Assembly (NCBI GenBank): GCA_037127315.1
Contig: JBBBDQ010001918.1
Coordinates: forward strand, 3,837,501-3,901,500
From: Ascarosepion bandense
Taxonomy: Eukaryota > Mollusca > Cephalopoda > Sepiida > Sepiidae
Length of the DNA: 64,000 nt
Direction of reading: 5' to 3'
Part shown: piece by piece, positions 11,111 through 22,610 of the stretch
Position numbering within the stretch: the first letter of the stretch is position 1
How the letters are laid out: each line of letters begins with the position of its first letter
Made by a program: the position numbers and the translations under genes
The notes under the pieces: model-generated
Told to the model about the DNA's origin: nothing
Databases searched by the model: none
Seen by the model: only the letters and a program-made list of their open reading frames with translations

Positions 11111-11340
11111 GTAGTTAAGTTAGGTTAAGTGCTATACGTGATACACGCTTGGGTGATCATGTCTAGAAAGAGACCTGGCTGACTGAGCAGAGGGTTTTCT
11201 TGCAGTAGGTTGCCATTATTTTCTGCGGTAGACTGGTTGCCAACCAAGGCCATAGAACCCAACTTGTCTTTCCATTAAATCCATAGCGGAAAGGAAGAAG
11301 AGACGGATTAATATATTCCCAAGGCTATTTTCGCACTTAG
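11111..11340 (-). mobile_element. SINE family A copy, head missing
   Basis: The tail and body are present (GTTAAGTGCTATACGTGATACACG to AGACGGATTAAT..GGCTATTTTCGC), but the copy stops before the tRNA-like head. It lies in inverted orientation to the copy starting at 11421, so the two can pair. Confidence 0.75.
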
Positions 11341-11420
11341 TTGTTCAGGCTTCTTTTTCCACTCTCGATAGAGTCCAAGAGCCCTTTCAAATTTTTCGGA
11401 ACGAGTATTTCTGCTGATTT

Positions 11421-12269
11421 GCGTTGTGGTGCAGCGAATATGGACTCGGAATGAGAAATCGGAGAGTCGAGTTCGAATTTCAGTCAAATTCGTTGCATTC
11501 ACTTACGCGATAATAACATTAGGAAAGGTATTAAAACGTATCTTCTTTCCAGGTATGTGTCTAATAGATTGGGTTCTATAACCTTGATTGGCAACCAGTC
11601 TACCGCAGAATGTAACGGCAGACTACTGCGGGGAATTCTTCTGCCCAGTCAGTCATGTCTCTTTCGAAACATGATAGCCCAAACGTGTACCGCGTATGGC
11701 ACTTAACTGACTGACTGAATAGTTGGAAAGACAATTAAAGTTTCTACTGGGCATAAAGTGGGGGATCGGTTTTCTATTGTTATCAAGTACTAAACTGACC
11801 CCCCTCTAATTAATACTTAATAATATAATTCATATCTTCTTCCTCTAATTTATGAGTCAAATAACAGTACAGATTGGGTTCTACCGCCTAGGTCGGCAAC
11901 CAGTCTACCGCAGAAAGCAATGGCAACTTACTGCGGGATAATCTTCTGCCCAGTCAGTCATGTCTCCTTCGGGACATGATCGCCCAAGAGTGTATCACGT
12001 ATGGCACTTAACTGACTGACTGAATATAATAGAAACATGATTAAGGCTTCTACTGGGCATAGAGTGGGTGATCGGTTTTCTATTGTCATGAAGTAATAAA
12101 CTGATCCCCCACTAATTACTACTTATTAATATAATAATATAATTCACCAGTCTACCGCAGAAAGCAATGGCAACTTACTGCGGGATAATCTTCTGCCCAG
12201 TTAGTCATGTCTCCTTCGGGACATGATCGCCCAAGAGTGTATCACGTATGGCACTTAACTAACTGAATT
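11421..12269 (+). mobile_element. SINE family A with triplicated tail
   Basis: The head at 11421 (GCGTTGTGGTGCAGCGAATATGG, B-box GAGTTCGAATTTC) and the body are followed by three tail modules. Each ends in ATGGCACTTAACTGACTGA-like sequence, at about 11720, 12025 and 12265. The modules are joined by a linker containing TGGGCATAAAGTGGGGGATCGG..AAACTGACCCCCC and an AT-rich stretch. The third module lacks its first part. The same linker is seen at 50-165 and 55840-55930. Confidence 0.8.
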
Positions 12270-12653
12270 ATTTTTTACCTTTTCTTACAGGCGAAAACGT
12301 CGCTTTATTGTGATTTCCATTGAGTGTATTCAGACGAAATACATTCCTTAGTTCCACCAGCTTAACCTTCACGGCTAAGACCCACCATACCACGCCCATT
12401 ATAGCGAACCACTCTCTTTCCTTTCGTGTTTTATAATGATTCGGAATTTGAATTGAAAGAGCCTAACTCCAATTCCAGTTGGTTTAGTTAAATTTACTTA
12501 TGCGTAAAAAAGATATAAATTCACCTCTGCTCATTCCCCCAATATGTGTTAATTAGAAGAATTTGTCATTCATCATTAAAGTAATTAACATATTCATTAA
12601 ATTTTTACAATCTAAAAATATTTTCTGGTTTTAAATATCCTGCAAAAGGTTTA
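12270..12653. other. Unassigned sequence, possible very old SINE remnant
   Basis: Near 12430-12510 the words CGGAATTTGAATTG..CCAATTCCAGTTGG..TTACTTATGCGTAA faintly recall the family A head/body, but too weakly to call. The rest is AT-rich. Confidence 0.3.
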
Positions 12654-12966
12654 TCTAAACTTATTTATAAATAGAACATTGTCTGTGTGTGTGTGTGTGT
12701 GTGTCCGTTACCTATAGACTCCGAAACGGCTGAACCCGATTTTCTTGAAAATTTACACAGTTGTACTATAAGCGTCTGCGAGTGTTCTTAGCTAGGTTTT
12801 GTGTCGAGGTACCCATGATAAATATCGAAAATCGATAATCGAAAAAATCGGGTTATAGAAGGAGTGATCCGATTTTAATAAAATTTGATACACTCATAGA
12901 CAAAGACATAAGAAACGATATTCAGAAGTTTCAAGGTTGCAGTTCTTACAATAGTGCAGAAAATCG

Positions 12967-13007
<41 letters not shown>

Positions 13008-13185
13008 AGACGTTTGTGTGTGTGTCTGTTTATCTGTCTGTATGTCCTTTATACAAATCCACAATTTTTATCCGATTCTCACCAAACTTCCCACAAATAT
13101 TCTTTAGGCTGAGTCTGAGCTCCAGGACCATGGATTAGTTTCAAAGCTTTCATTACACCCGAGCAAAGCCGGGCTATACTGCTAG
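12654..13185 (+). mobile_element. Helitron-like non-autonomous element, complete copy (H2)
   Basis: It starts TCTAAACTTATTTATAAAT after an A, and ends GCCGGGCTATACTGCTAG before a T. A short potential stem (CCCG..CGGG, damaged here) lies about 12 nt from the end. TC at the 5' end, CTAG at the 3' end, a subterminal hairpin, insertion between A and T and no terminal inverted repeat are the marks of Helitrons. Five of the six copies here show all or part of this pattern. Inside are (TG)n, an AT-rich palindromic block (ATCGAAAATCGATAATCG), a (TA)n run and a second TG-rich block. No Rep/helicase is encoded. Class assignment is inference. Confidence 0.6.
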
Positions 13186-13325
13186 TATGACTTAAACACA
13201 AACAGCTTCTTTCTACGAACGGCTTTTTAGTGGAAGTGAGCCCATGGAAGATGCTTTCCCGACCAATGCAATCTTAAGCTATTCAAGTCTTGGTTTAACC
13301 ATTCTTCTTCACATATCCCCATTTT

Positions 13326-14320
13326 TTTTTGTTAATTCTTCCATCCCAGGCAAATCAGTAGTACGCCGAGGGTTACAGGAAGTGAAAGTGGAAAGAAGTG
13401 AAAGAGATGACTGATAATAGGGAGGATTGGGGAAGTCAAAAAGACAGAAGAAAGTGCGAGAAAAGAAACTGTTGGAGTAGAAGTATAATTATATTTATCT
13501 ATTTCAAAAATAAAAGAGTGGGACCTAGATGCTATACTAATAGATTCATGCAGTCAAAATCCAAGGAAAAAAGCTCACCAGAGAACTTGCCATGAAAATA
13601 TTTATACATTCCGTCAGTTAAGTGTCATATGTGATACACGCTTGGGCGATCATGTCTTAAAAGGAAAAGAACTGACTGGGCAGAAGATTATCCCACAGTA
13701 GGTTGCCATTACTTTCTACGATAGACTTGTTTGCCAACCAATGCTATAGAACACAATTCGTCCTCTTATTTAACCCGTAAATGGAGAGAAGAGACAGATT
13801 AATACCTTTCCCAAGGGTATTTACTCGTAAGTGAATGCATGGAATTCAACTGGAATTCGAATTCGGCTCGCCAATTTCTCATTCCGAGCCGACATCCACT
13901 GCACCAGAACGCACACCCGAAACCATATTACATCGATTAAAAAAGTGAATGAAGCCGAGACACCAAGTCAGTCTTGATTAAATGACAGATGTTTCCTTGG
14001 ATTTTATCAAGAATTACTAGATGGACAGCTGGGACATTCAGAACAGATATTGCAACAGTATTTAGTGCACAGACGAATGGTAGATTGACAAAGATCGATT
14101 CTGACGAGAAAAAAATGTTCTTGCACAACACATTGACCCGATTTCCTTACAGCTGTTGATACGATGTGGTCGCTCAACTTCAAGCCAATATAACAAAAAT
14201 CGCAGTGTCTTAATCTCATGGCGTCTAGCGGGAGCCATGCTGATAACAGACGGCAAAGGTTCTCGATGGTGGTTAAATGAAAGCAACATTGTTTTGGGGG
14301 CGTTAAGATTTACTATTACT
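13326..14320 (-). mobile_element. Jockey/CR1-like LINE C-terminus (J3), split by a SINE
   Basis: The minus strand from about 14320 downward carries polymerase C-terminal remains across at least two frames: LLSFNHHREPL, then RHCDFCYIGLKLSDHI, EHFFLVRIDLCQSTIRLC and PSSNS. A family A SINE (13613-13917) interrupts it. The 3' part resumes at about 13326-13612 with the family 3' UTR. The order matches J1 and J10 with multiple frameshifts. Confidence 0.65.
13613..13917 (-). mobile_element. SINE family A inserted in LINE J3
   Basis: Head near 13917 (GGTGCAGTGGATGTCGGCTC, B-box GAATTCGAATTCC) and tail near 13613. LINE J3 is present on both sides, so this SINE is younger than J3. Confidence 0.8.
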
Positions 14321-14404
14321 TGTCCCAGTTAACCACTAATTGAAGGTACTTTTCAAACTGTGTTTCTTACTCTATAATCATGTCTCTCGAGTGACTCTTA
14401 GTCC

Positions 14405-14975
14405 TTATGCAGGATAACTGAAGACGGAAAGTGCGACACTTAGATCCGAAGGCGTATTGTAATGGGTAAGGACGCATTCCGGAAGCTGAGCAGTGTATTA
14501 AGAGAAATTTCGCTACAAACAAAGAAGAAACTTCTGGATTGCTATGTGACGTCTGTCATTCAATATGGCAGTGAAGGCTGAACAATATCATCAAACATGA
14601 AGAAAAAACTTGAAACAACTGAGGGTTTTGCGAATATCATGGATTGAGCATGTGAGCAATGATGAGGTTTTAGAAAGGATGGAAATGAAAAGGAAATTAA
14701 TGCTGAGTATCAGGAAGAGACAGCTGAAGTTCATGGGTCATGTGATGATGAAGGAAGGCTTGGAGAATCTGATACTCACAGGTCAGATAGAGGGAAAGAG
14801 AGACAGGGGAAAGCAACAGATATAATATTTGAAGAGCCTGAGCATATGGATGGCAGAGCGGGTTTGGGTGGGGTAACAGGATAAAGCGTGCCAGATACCA
14901 GGGATAAGGAGAGGTGGAAGGCCATGATCGCCTACATCCTGAAAGGACATGGCACATAGAATAAGAAAAAGATTA
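14405..14975 (+). mobile_element. RTE reverse-transcriptase C-terminal relic (plus)
   Basis: Reading starts in EDGKCDT-like sequence and continues through AFRKLSSVLREISLQTKKK, SVIQYGSEG and the 14610-14825 frame (LRISWIEHVSNDEVLERMEM, RKRQLKFMGHVMMKEGLENL, LTGQIEGKRDRGKQQI). The last codons and the GGCACATAGAA terminus lie near 14950-14965. It is 5' truncated with frameshifts and at least one stop. Confidence 0.8.
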
Positions 14976-15162
14976 TTGTAAAATAAAAATAATTTAGAAC
15001 AAGCAGCAAGACAAAGGTGTAGCAAATCTTAAAAAGATAGGCTCCAATAGTCATTTATAACCTGTGTGAGCAATTGTTTCATATAAGGATCCGACTTAGC
15101 AGAAAATAAAACAGACATAGAGGAATCGAGAGAGAAAGTACATAGAGTTCAGAATTATTTAT

Positions 15163-15560
15163 TTATTTTTTTAATCGTTTCACCCCCAAGCAAGGTGGGA
15201 CTGCCACTACTCCGCAGGATTGTGTACATGATGATTTTTACATTGATCAGTTGATTGTGCTCAGATGAAACTATTTACAAATTTCGCGTCTTGATAAATA
15301 ATTTCAATTTTTTTCAGTGTTTTAAGGCGATTTTGCTTATAGGCGAAATTTAGAAAAGACATCAATTTGGAGAGGACAAATTTGTCATTTTTTTTTAAAT
15401 ATCTCATTTTCTGATGTGTTTCTTCGATACGGTTATGAGCCAAGGGCAGTGCAAACTGAAGGAGATTATTATTTCGAGGGGCAAACAGTATAAGTGAAGG
15501 AGAGTTCCGGTTGTAAATTGGTTTAATAAAGATGCGTGCAGAATTCTGAGGGCGTTAGCT
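15163..15560 (-). mobile_element. Possible LINE 3' end related to the Jockey/CR1-like family
   Basis: The plus strand starts with a T-run, then AATCGTTTCACCCCCAAGCAAGG and CACTACTCCGCAGGATTG, the family's reverse-complement 3' terminus. Upstream on minus, 15261-15443 encodes HNRIEETHQKMRYLKKNDKF, preceded by LILFAPRNNNLLQFALPL-like residues. I do not recognise this protein part, so it may be a different LINE subfamily. Confidence 0.45.
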
Positions 15561-15569
15561 AATGTGCAG

Positions 15570-15823
15570 CTGCGGAAGAAGAAGAAAGAGAAGGAGATAG
15601 AGGTAGGGTTACTGGAAGAAGAAGAAGAAGAAGAAGAAGAAGAAGAAGAAGAAGAAGATGATGATGATGATGATGATGATAGAGGTAGAGTTACTGGATA
15701 AAGAAGAAGAAGAAGAAGAAGATGATGATGATGATGATGATGATAGACGTAGAGTTACTGGATAAAGAAGAAGAAGAAGAAGAAAAAGAAGAAGATGATG
15801 ATGATAGAGGTAGAGTTACTGGA

Positions 15824-15854
<31 letters not shown>

Positions 15855-16711
15855 AAGAAGAAGAAGAAGAAGAAGATGATGATGATGATGATAGAGGTAG
15901 AGTTACTGGATAAAGAAGAAGAAGAAGTAGATGATGATGATAGAGGTAGAGTTACTGGATGAAGAAGAAGAAGAAGAAGAAGAAGAAGAAGAAGAAGAAG
16001 ATGATGATAACGATAGAGGTAGAGTTACTGGATAAAGAAGAAGAAGAAGAAGAAGAAGAGGAATATGATGATGATGATAGAGGTAGAGTTACTGGATAAA
16101 GAAGAAGAAGTAGAAGAAGAAGAAGAAGAAGAAGAAGAAGAAGAAGAAGAAGATGATGATGATGATGATAGAGGTAGAGTTACTGGATAAAGAAGAAGAA
16201 GAAGAAGAAGAAGAAGATGATGATGATGATAGAGGTAGAGTTACTTGATAAAGAAGAAGAAGAAGAAGAAGAAGAAGAAGAAGATGATGATGATAGAGGT
16301 AGAGTTACTGGATAAAGAAGAAGAAGAAGAAGAAGAAGAAGAAGGAGAAGAAGAAGATGATGATGATGATGATAGAGGTAGAGTTACTGGATAAAGAAGA
16401 AGAAGAAGAAGAAGATAGAGGTAAAGTTACTGGATAAAGAAGAAGAAGATGATGATGATGATGATGATGATAGAGGTAGAGTTACTGGATAAAGAAGAAG
16501 AAGAAGAAGATGATGATGATAGAGGTAAAGTTACTGGATAAAGAAGAAGAAGAAGAAATAGATGATGATGATAGAGGTAAAGTTACTGGACAAAGAAGAA
16601 GAAGAAGAAGATGATGATGATGATGATGATAGAGGTAGAGTTACTGGATAAAGAAGAAGAAGAAGAAGAAGATGATGATGATAGAGGTAAAGTTACTGGA
16701 TAAAGAAGAAG

Positions 16712-16743
<32 letters not shown>

Positions 16744-16897
16744 GATGATGATGATAGAGGTAGGGTTACTGGATAAAGAAGAAGAAGAAGAAGAAGAAGA
16801 TGATGATGATGATGATGATAGAGGTAGAGTTACTGGATAAAGAAGAAGAAGAAGAAGATGATGATGATAGAGGTAAAGTTACTGGATAAAGAAGAAG

Positions 16898-16929
<32 letters not shown>

Positions 16930-17620
16930 GATGATGATGATAGAGGTAGGGTTACTGGATAAAAAAGAAGAAGAAGAAGAAGAAGAAGAAGAAGAAGAAG
17001 ATGATGATAGAGGTAGAGTTACTTGATAAAGAAGAAGAAGAAGAAGAAGAAGATGATGATGATGATGATAGAGGTAGAGTTACTGGATAAAGAAGAAAAA
17101 GAAGAAGAAGAAGAAGGAGAAGAAGAAGATGATGATGATGATGATAGAGGGAGAGTTACTGGATAAAGAAGAAGAAGAAGAAGATGATGATGATAGAGGT
17201 AAAGTTACTGGATAAAGAAGAAGAAGAAGAAGAAGAAGAAGAAGAAGAAGATGATGATGATAGAGGTAGGGTTACTGGATAAAGAAGAAGAAGAAGAAAT
17301 AGATGATGATGATAGAGGTAAAGTTACTGGACAAAGAAGAAGAAGAAGAAGATGATGATGATGATGATGATAGAGGTAGAGTTACTGGATAAAGAAGAAG
17401 AAGAAGAAGAAGATGATGATGATAGAGGTAAAGTTACTGGATAAAGAAGAAGAAGAAGAAGAAGGAGAAGAAGAAGAAGTAGATGATGATGATAGAGGTA
17501 GGGTTACTGGATAAAGAAGAAGAAGAAGATGATGGTGATGATGATGATAGAGGTAGAGTTACTGGATAAAGAAGAAGAAGAAGAAGATGATGATGATAGA
17601 GGTAAAGTTACTGGATAAAG

Positions 17621-17652
<32 letters not shown>

Positions 17653-18235
17653 GATGATGATGATAGAGGTAGGGTTACTGGATAAAGAAGAAGAAGAAGA
17701 AGAAGAAGAAGATGATGATGATAGAGGTAGAGTTACTTGATAAAGAAGAAGAAGAAGAAGAAGAAGAAGATGATGATGATGATGATGATAGAGGTAGAGT
17801 TACTGGATAAAGAAGAAGAAGAAGAAGAAGAAGGAGGAGAAGAAGAAGATGATGATGATAGAGGTAGAGTTACTGGATAAAGAAGAAGAAGAAGAAGAAG
17901 TAGATGATGATGATAGAGGTAGAGTTACTGGATAAAGAAAGAAGAAGAAGAAGAAGAAGAAGAAGAAGAAGAAGATGATGATGATGATGATGATAGAGGT
18001 AGAGTTACTGGATAAAGAAGAAGAAGAAGAAGAAGAAGATGATGATGATAGAGGTAGAGTTACTGGATAAAGAAGAAGAAGAAGAAGATGATGATGATGA
18101 TGATGATGATAGAGGTAGAGTTACTGGATAAAGAAGAAGAAGAAGAAGAAGATGATGATGATGATGATAGAGGTAGAGTTACTGGATAAAGAAGAAGAAG
18201 AAGAAGATGATGATGATAGAGGTAAAGTTACTGGA

Positions 18236-18289
<54 letters not shown>

Positions 18290-20050
18290 GATGATGATGA
18301 TAGAGGTAGGGTTACTGGATAAAGAAGAAGAAGAAGAAGAAGAAGAAGAAGAAGATGATGATGATGATGATGATAGAGGTAGAGTTACTGGATAAAGAAG
18401 AAGAAGAAGAAGAAAAAGAAGAAGAAGAAGAAGATGATGATGATAGAGGTAGAGTTACTTGATAAAGAAGAAGAAGAAGAAGAAGAAGAAGAAGAAGAAG
18501 ATGATGATGATGATGATAGAGGTAGAGTTACTGGATAAAGAAGAAGAAGAAGAAGAAGAAGAAGGAAGAAGAAGAAGATGATGATGATAGAGGTAGAGTT
18601 ACTGGATAAAGAAGAAGAAGAAGATGATGATGATGATGATAGAGGTAGAGTTACTGGATAAAGACGAAGAAGAAGAAGAAGAAGAAGAAGAAGAAGAAGA
18701 GATGATGATGATGATGATAGAGGTAGAGTTACTGTATAAAGAAGAAGAAGAAGAAGAAGTAGATGATGATGATGATGATGATAGAGGGAGAGTTACTGGA
18801 TAAAGAAGAAGAAGAAGATGATGATGATGATAGAGGTAAAGTTACTGGATAAAGACGAAGTCGAAGAAGAAGAAGAAGAAGAAGAAAAAGAAGATGATGA
18901 TGATGATGATGATAGAGGTAGAGTTACTGGATAAAGAAGAAGATGATGATGATGATGATGATGATGATAGAGGTAGAGTTACTGGATAAAGAAGAAGAAG
19001 AAGAAGAAGATGATGATGATGATGATGATGATAGAGGTAGAGTTACTGGATAAAGAAGAAGAAGAAGAAGATGATGATGAGAGAGGTAAAGTTACTGGAT
19101 AAAGAAGAAGAAGAAGAAGAAGATGATGATGATGATGATAGAGGTAGAGTTACTGGATAAAGAAGAAGAAGAAGAAGATGATGATGATGATAGAGGTAGG
19201 GTTACTGGATAAAGAAGAAGAAGAAGAAGAAGATGATGATGATGATGATGATGATAGTGGTAGAGTTACTTGATAAAGAAGAAAAAGAAGAAGAAGAAGA
19301 AGAAGAAAAAGAAGAAGAAGAAGAAGAAGTAGAGAAGAAGAAGAAGAAGAAGAAGAAGAAGAAGAAGAAGATGATGATGATGATAGAGGTAGAGTTACTG
19401 GATAAAGAAGAAGAAGAAGAAGAAGGTGATGATGATGATGATGATGATAGAGGTAGAGTTACTGGATAAAGAAGAAAGAAGAAGAAGAAGAAGAAGAAGA
19501 AGAAGATGATGATGATGATGATGATGATAGAGGTAGAGTTACTGGATAAAGAAGAAGAAGAAGAAGATGATGATGAGAGAGGTAAAGTTACTGGATAAGG
19601 AAGAAGAAGAAGAAGAAGATGATGATGATGATGATAGAGGTAGAGTTACTGGATAAAGAAGAAGAAGAAGAAGATGATGATGATGATGATGATAGAGGTA
19701 GAGTTACTGGATAAAGAAGAAGAAGAAGAAGAAGATGATGATGAGAGAGGTAAAGTTACTGGATAAAGAAGAAGAAGAAGAAGAAGAAGATGATGATGAT
19801 GATGATAGAGGTAGAGTTACTGGATAAAGAAGAAGAAGAAGAAGATGATGATGATGATAGAGGTAGGGTTACTGGATAAAGAAGAAGAAGAAGAAGAATG
19901 ATGATGATGATAGAGGTAAAGTTACTGGATAAAGACGAAGAAGAAGAAGAAGAAGAAGATGATGATGATGATGATGATGGAGGTAGAGTTACTGGATAAA
20001 GAAGAAGAAGAAGAAGAAGAAAAAGAAGAAGAAGGTGGGAAAGAAGGCGT
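15570..20050. repeat. 4.5-kb GAA/GAT compound minisatellite, about 70 units
   Basis: Each unit is (GAA)n then (GAT)n then a fixed core GATAGAGGTAGAGTTACTGG followed by ATAAA. Counting the core gives about 70 units of roughly 45-95 bp. The GAA and GAT tracts vary in length, and the core has a few variants (GGTAAAG, GGTAGGG, ACTTGATAAA). A marked variant ending TTACTGGACAAAG occurs at about 16588 and 17329, with similar neighbours, which indicates a ~740-bp segmental duplication. The plus strand is strongly purine-rich throughout. Long Glu/Asp or Ser/Leu frames here are repeat artefacts. Confidence 0.95.
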
Positions 20051-20830
20051 AGGAGAGAAGGAAGAGACTGACGAGTAGTGAAAGAAGAAGATGACAAAGT
20101 TACTGGATGAGGAACAAGAAGAAATAGAAGGTGGAAGAGAAGGCGAACAAGAGAAGGAATGGACAGACGAATAGAGAAGATAGAAGTGGTGAGGGAAGAA
20201 GAAAAAGAATAATAATAAGAAGAAGACGAAGAAGAAGAAGAAGAAGAGGAGGAGGAGATACATTGGGAAAGAGATGAACGTCAAAGAAAGAAAGATGGAC
20301 TAAGGAAAATAACTGACATAATGAAGCGACTAGCAAGAATAAGAAACGATCTCTTTAAAGCAAAATGTTTAGCATAAAAAAAAAAAAGAAAAAGTTTGCT
20401 TAAGAAAGAGAGAAACAAATAAAGAAAGAAAGAATTAAAAGAAATAAAGAAAAGGAACAGAATAATGTAGAAAAAAGTGTAAGGCTACGAAAAAATAAGA
20501 AAAATGAGAATAAATAAACAAACATTAAATGAAAGGAAAAAGAGATGATAAGAAAGAAAGAAAAACATAGAGGATAGCTGTCAATAAATGAAAGTGAATG
20601 AATGAATCTGAATTTTTAAAAAAAGGGAAGACAAAAAGAAAAGGAGAGTAAGTTCCTGGGAAGAATTAAAAGAAGAATCCGATAAGAAAGGGACGATCTA
20701 TCAGAAGCAAAGAATACGATGAAATCAGTTTTAATGAAAGCCAAACAGAAAACCCTGGAGCAGACGTTTTTCCTCCGGTTACAAAGCGAATAAGATTCAG
20801 GAGATGAGGACTTCATTTGTGACATGAAAG
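20051..20830. other. Purine-rich flank of the minisatellite
   Basis: Irregular GAA/GAG/AGA-rich sequence continues to about 20300 with one more array core (AGTTACTGGATGAGG at 20098). A-rich AAAGAAAG stretches follow to about 20660. No supported gene. Confidence 0.5.
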
Positions 20831-21505
20831 TGTCTTGGTTTCAGAAAATCAAATGGAGTGTATCGCTTCAAGGTAAATCGGATCAATTCGGAAGAGAGAA
20901 GCCAAAAGCTCGGTGTCATTCGTGTGACGAGATCAAATCAACAGCATCGTTAACAAATAGGCTTTTCGCAATTGTCATTAGGTCTTTTTAAAGTAATTTC
21001 TTGTTGTCGCTAATGCCAGTGTTGTCGTTATTCCTGGTATTTTGACCCCCTTTTTTTAATGAAAGGGAAAAAGAACTGGGTAGAAAGTTTCAGCGCTTTG
21101 ACCCGTTTCATCCGTTCATTTCCGTCCTTTGTCGGAAGTTGCTTATTCCTCGAGTCAGGATGAGGTCAAGTCTTACCGGCAGCCCTTAGGTGACATCAAA
21201 TGAGACATCCATAACAGCTACCGTCAGCCGTGAAAACTCGTCTGTTATTTCAACCAATAAGATTTATTAGAGTGTATCAAAAGTTGTTCTTCTCCCACAT
21301 TTTTTTTAATCAAACATTTACAACAAAGCTCGTTCCTAGACACGACTAAACAATAAGTGACATCACTGAGTTGTTAATTATATCATTATATATTAGAGTG
21401 GTTCAGAAGTATTTTTATTTTTTTGCACGTCTTTATTCAAAAGCTAATTTCATGTATGTATTTATCGATTGATATTATTATTATTATGCTCGGTGTGGTG
21501 TGGGG
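20831..21505. other. Unassigned, apparently non-repetitive sequence
   Basis: This stretch matches none of the families in the window and has balanced composition compared with its flanks. No frame of useful length is present. It is one of the few places where unique host sequence (for example intronic or intergenic) could lie. Confidence 0.35.
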
Positions 21506-21508
21506 AGG

Positions 21509-21770
21509 TGCATTGTGGATATCAGCTCGGAATGGGAAATCGGAGAGCCGAGTTCGAATTCCAGTTGAATTCGTTGCATTCACTTACGCGCAAATATCCT
21601 TGAGGAACGTATTAATCCATCTCTTTCTCTTTCCAGCTGTAGGTAAAATGGCGGGACAGATTGGGTTCTATAGCCTTGGTTGGCAACCAGACTACTACAG
21701 AAAGGAATAGGAACCTACTGCAGGAAAGGTTTCTGCCTAATCAGTCATGGATCGAAAGATACATGATCGC
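21509..21770 (+). mobile_element. SINE family A copy
   Basis: The A-box region is at 21509 (GTGCATTGTGGATATCAGC), the B-box is GAGTTCGAATTCC near 21552, and the body and tail run to CATGATCGC at 21770. It is followed directly by a second partial copy in the same orientation and then an inverted one. Confidence 0.8.
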
Positions 21771-22130
21771 AAGAAATCGGGAAGCCGAGTTCGAATTCCA
21801 GTCGAATTCCTTGCATTCACTTACGCGCAAGTACCCTTGGGAAAGGTATTAATCCGTCTCTTCCCACCAGTTATGGGTTAAATAATAGGACAGATTGGGT
21901 TCAGGTAGACTGGTTGCCGACCAAGGCTACATAACCCAATCTGTCCTATTATTTAACCCATAACTGTTGGGAAGAGACGGATTAATACCTTAATTAATAC
22001 CTTAAGACGGATTAATACATTTCCCAAGGGTACTTGCGCGTAAGTGAATGCAAGGAATTCGACTGGAATTCGAACTCGGCCTCCCGATTTCTCGTTCCGA
22101 ACCGATATCCACTGCACCACGACGCACATC
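21771..22130. mobile_element. Foldback of two partial family A SINEs
   Basis: A plus-strand head/body (21772-21901) is followed after about 30 bp by a minus-strand body/head (21904-22130). The arms match almost base for base over about 130 bp, from GGGTTAAATAATAGGACAG outward. The right arm has a ~25-bp partial duplication (CTTAATTAATACCTTAAGACGG). The minus copy ends at its A-box near 22120. Confidence 0.8.
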
Positions 22131-22142
22131 CACGTAACTACT

Positions 22143-22206
22143 ATTGAAAACAAGAATAGTACCAGTAATAATACCTACTATTACTGGTACTATTCTTGTT
22201 TTCAAT
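22143..22206. repeat. Perfect 28-bp inverted repeat with 8-nt loop
   Basis: The arm 22143-22170 (ATTGAAAACAAGAATAGTAC..) is the exact reverse complement of 22179-22206. The right arm is also the start of the R2-like LINE relic that follows, so the left arm looks like an inverted duplicate of that LINE end. Confidence 0.85.
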
Positions 22207-22610
22207 TTCCACATTTTTTTTCTATTTAGATTTCCAGATATTTTTATTTTGAAAGTTTTTCAAATTCCTTGGTTGCTATGTTAGACAAATCATATCAAGT
22301 AGTAGGCATTTTTTTCCTTTTGATTTTTGACAATAATGTCCGGTATATTTGCTTTAATTTTCCCGCCTGTGTAGATTGTGTAATCTCATAGAATGGTGAC
22401 ATCCTTCATTTCTGCAACCGGTGCTGGGTGATGTTGATACCAATGTTTGTTTAAATATTTTCGAAAGTGTTTGCACATTGTTCAGTGTAAATATTGCCCA
22501 ACTCTATCGTGACGATTTTTATATTCATTTGGGGCAAGTACGGAACATCGTGAGATTAGATGATCTATCGTTTCCTGGTATTTGACAGCGAATCTGCATT
22601 TTGGATCCAC
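22179..22610 (-). mobile_element. R2-like LINE, endonuclease-region relic (copy G1)
   Basis: The minus strand matches copy G2 at 27430: it has the codons for KTRIVPVIV and, further 5', HPAP(V)AE..DVTI.W. The part between is shortened and frameshifted, and the 5' part extends to about 22610 beyond what G2 retains. The family carries a restriction-like endonuclease at its C-terminus. This copy is dead. Confidence 0.6.

Noticed and set aside
19233..20336. Glu/Asp/Lys-rich plus frames and Ser/Leu/Phe-rich minus frames
   Set aside because: Translations of GAA/GAT repeats and purine-rich flanks; frame length follows repeat length and the unit length shifts the phase.
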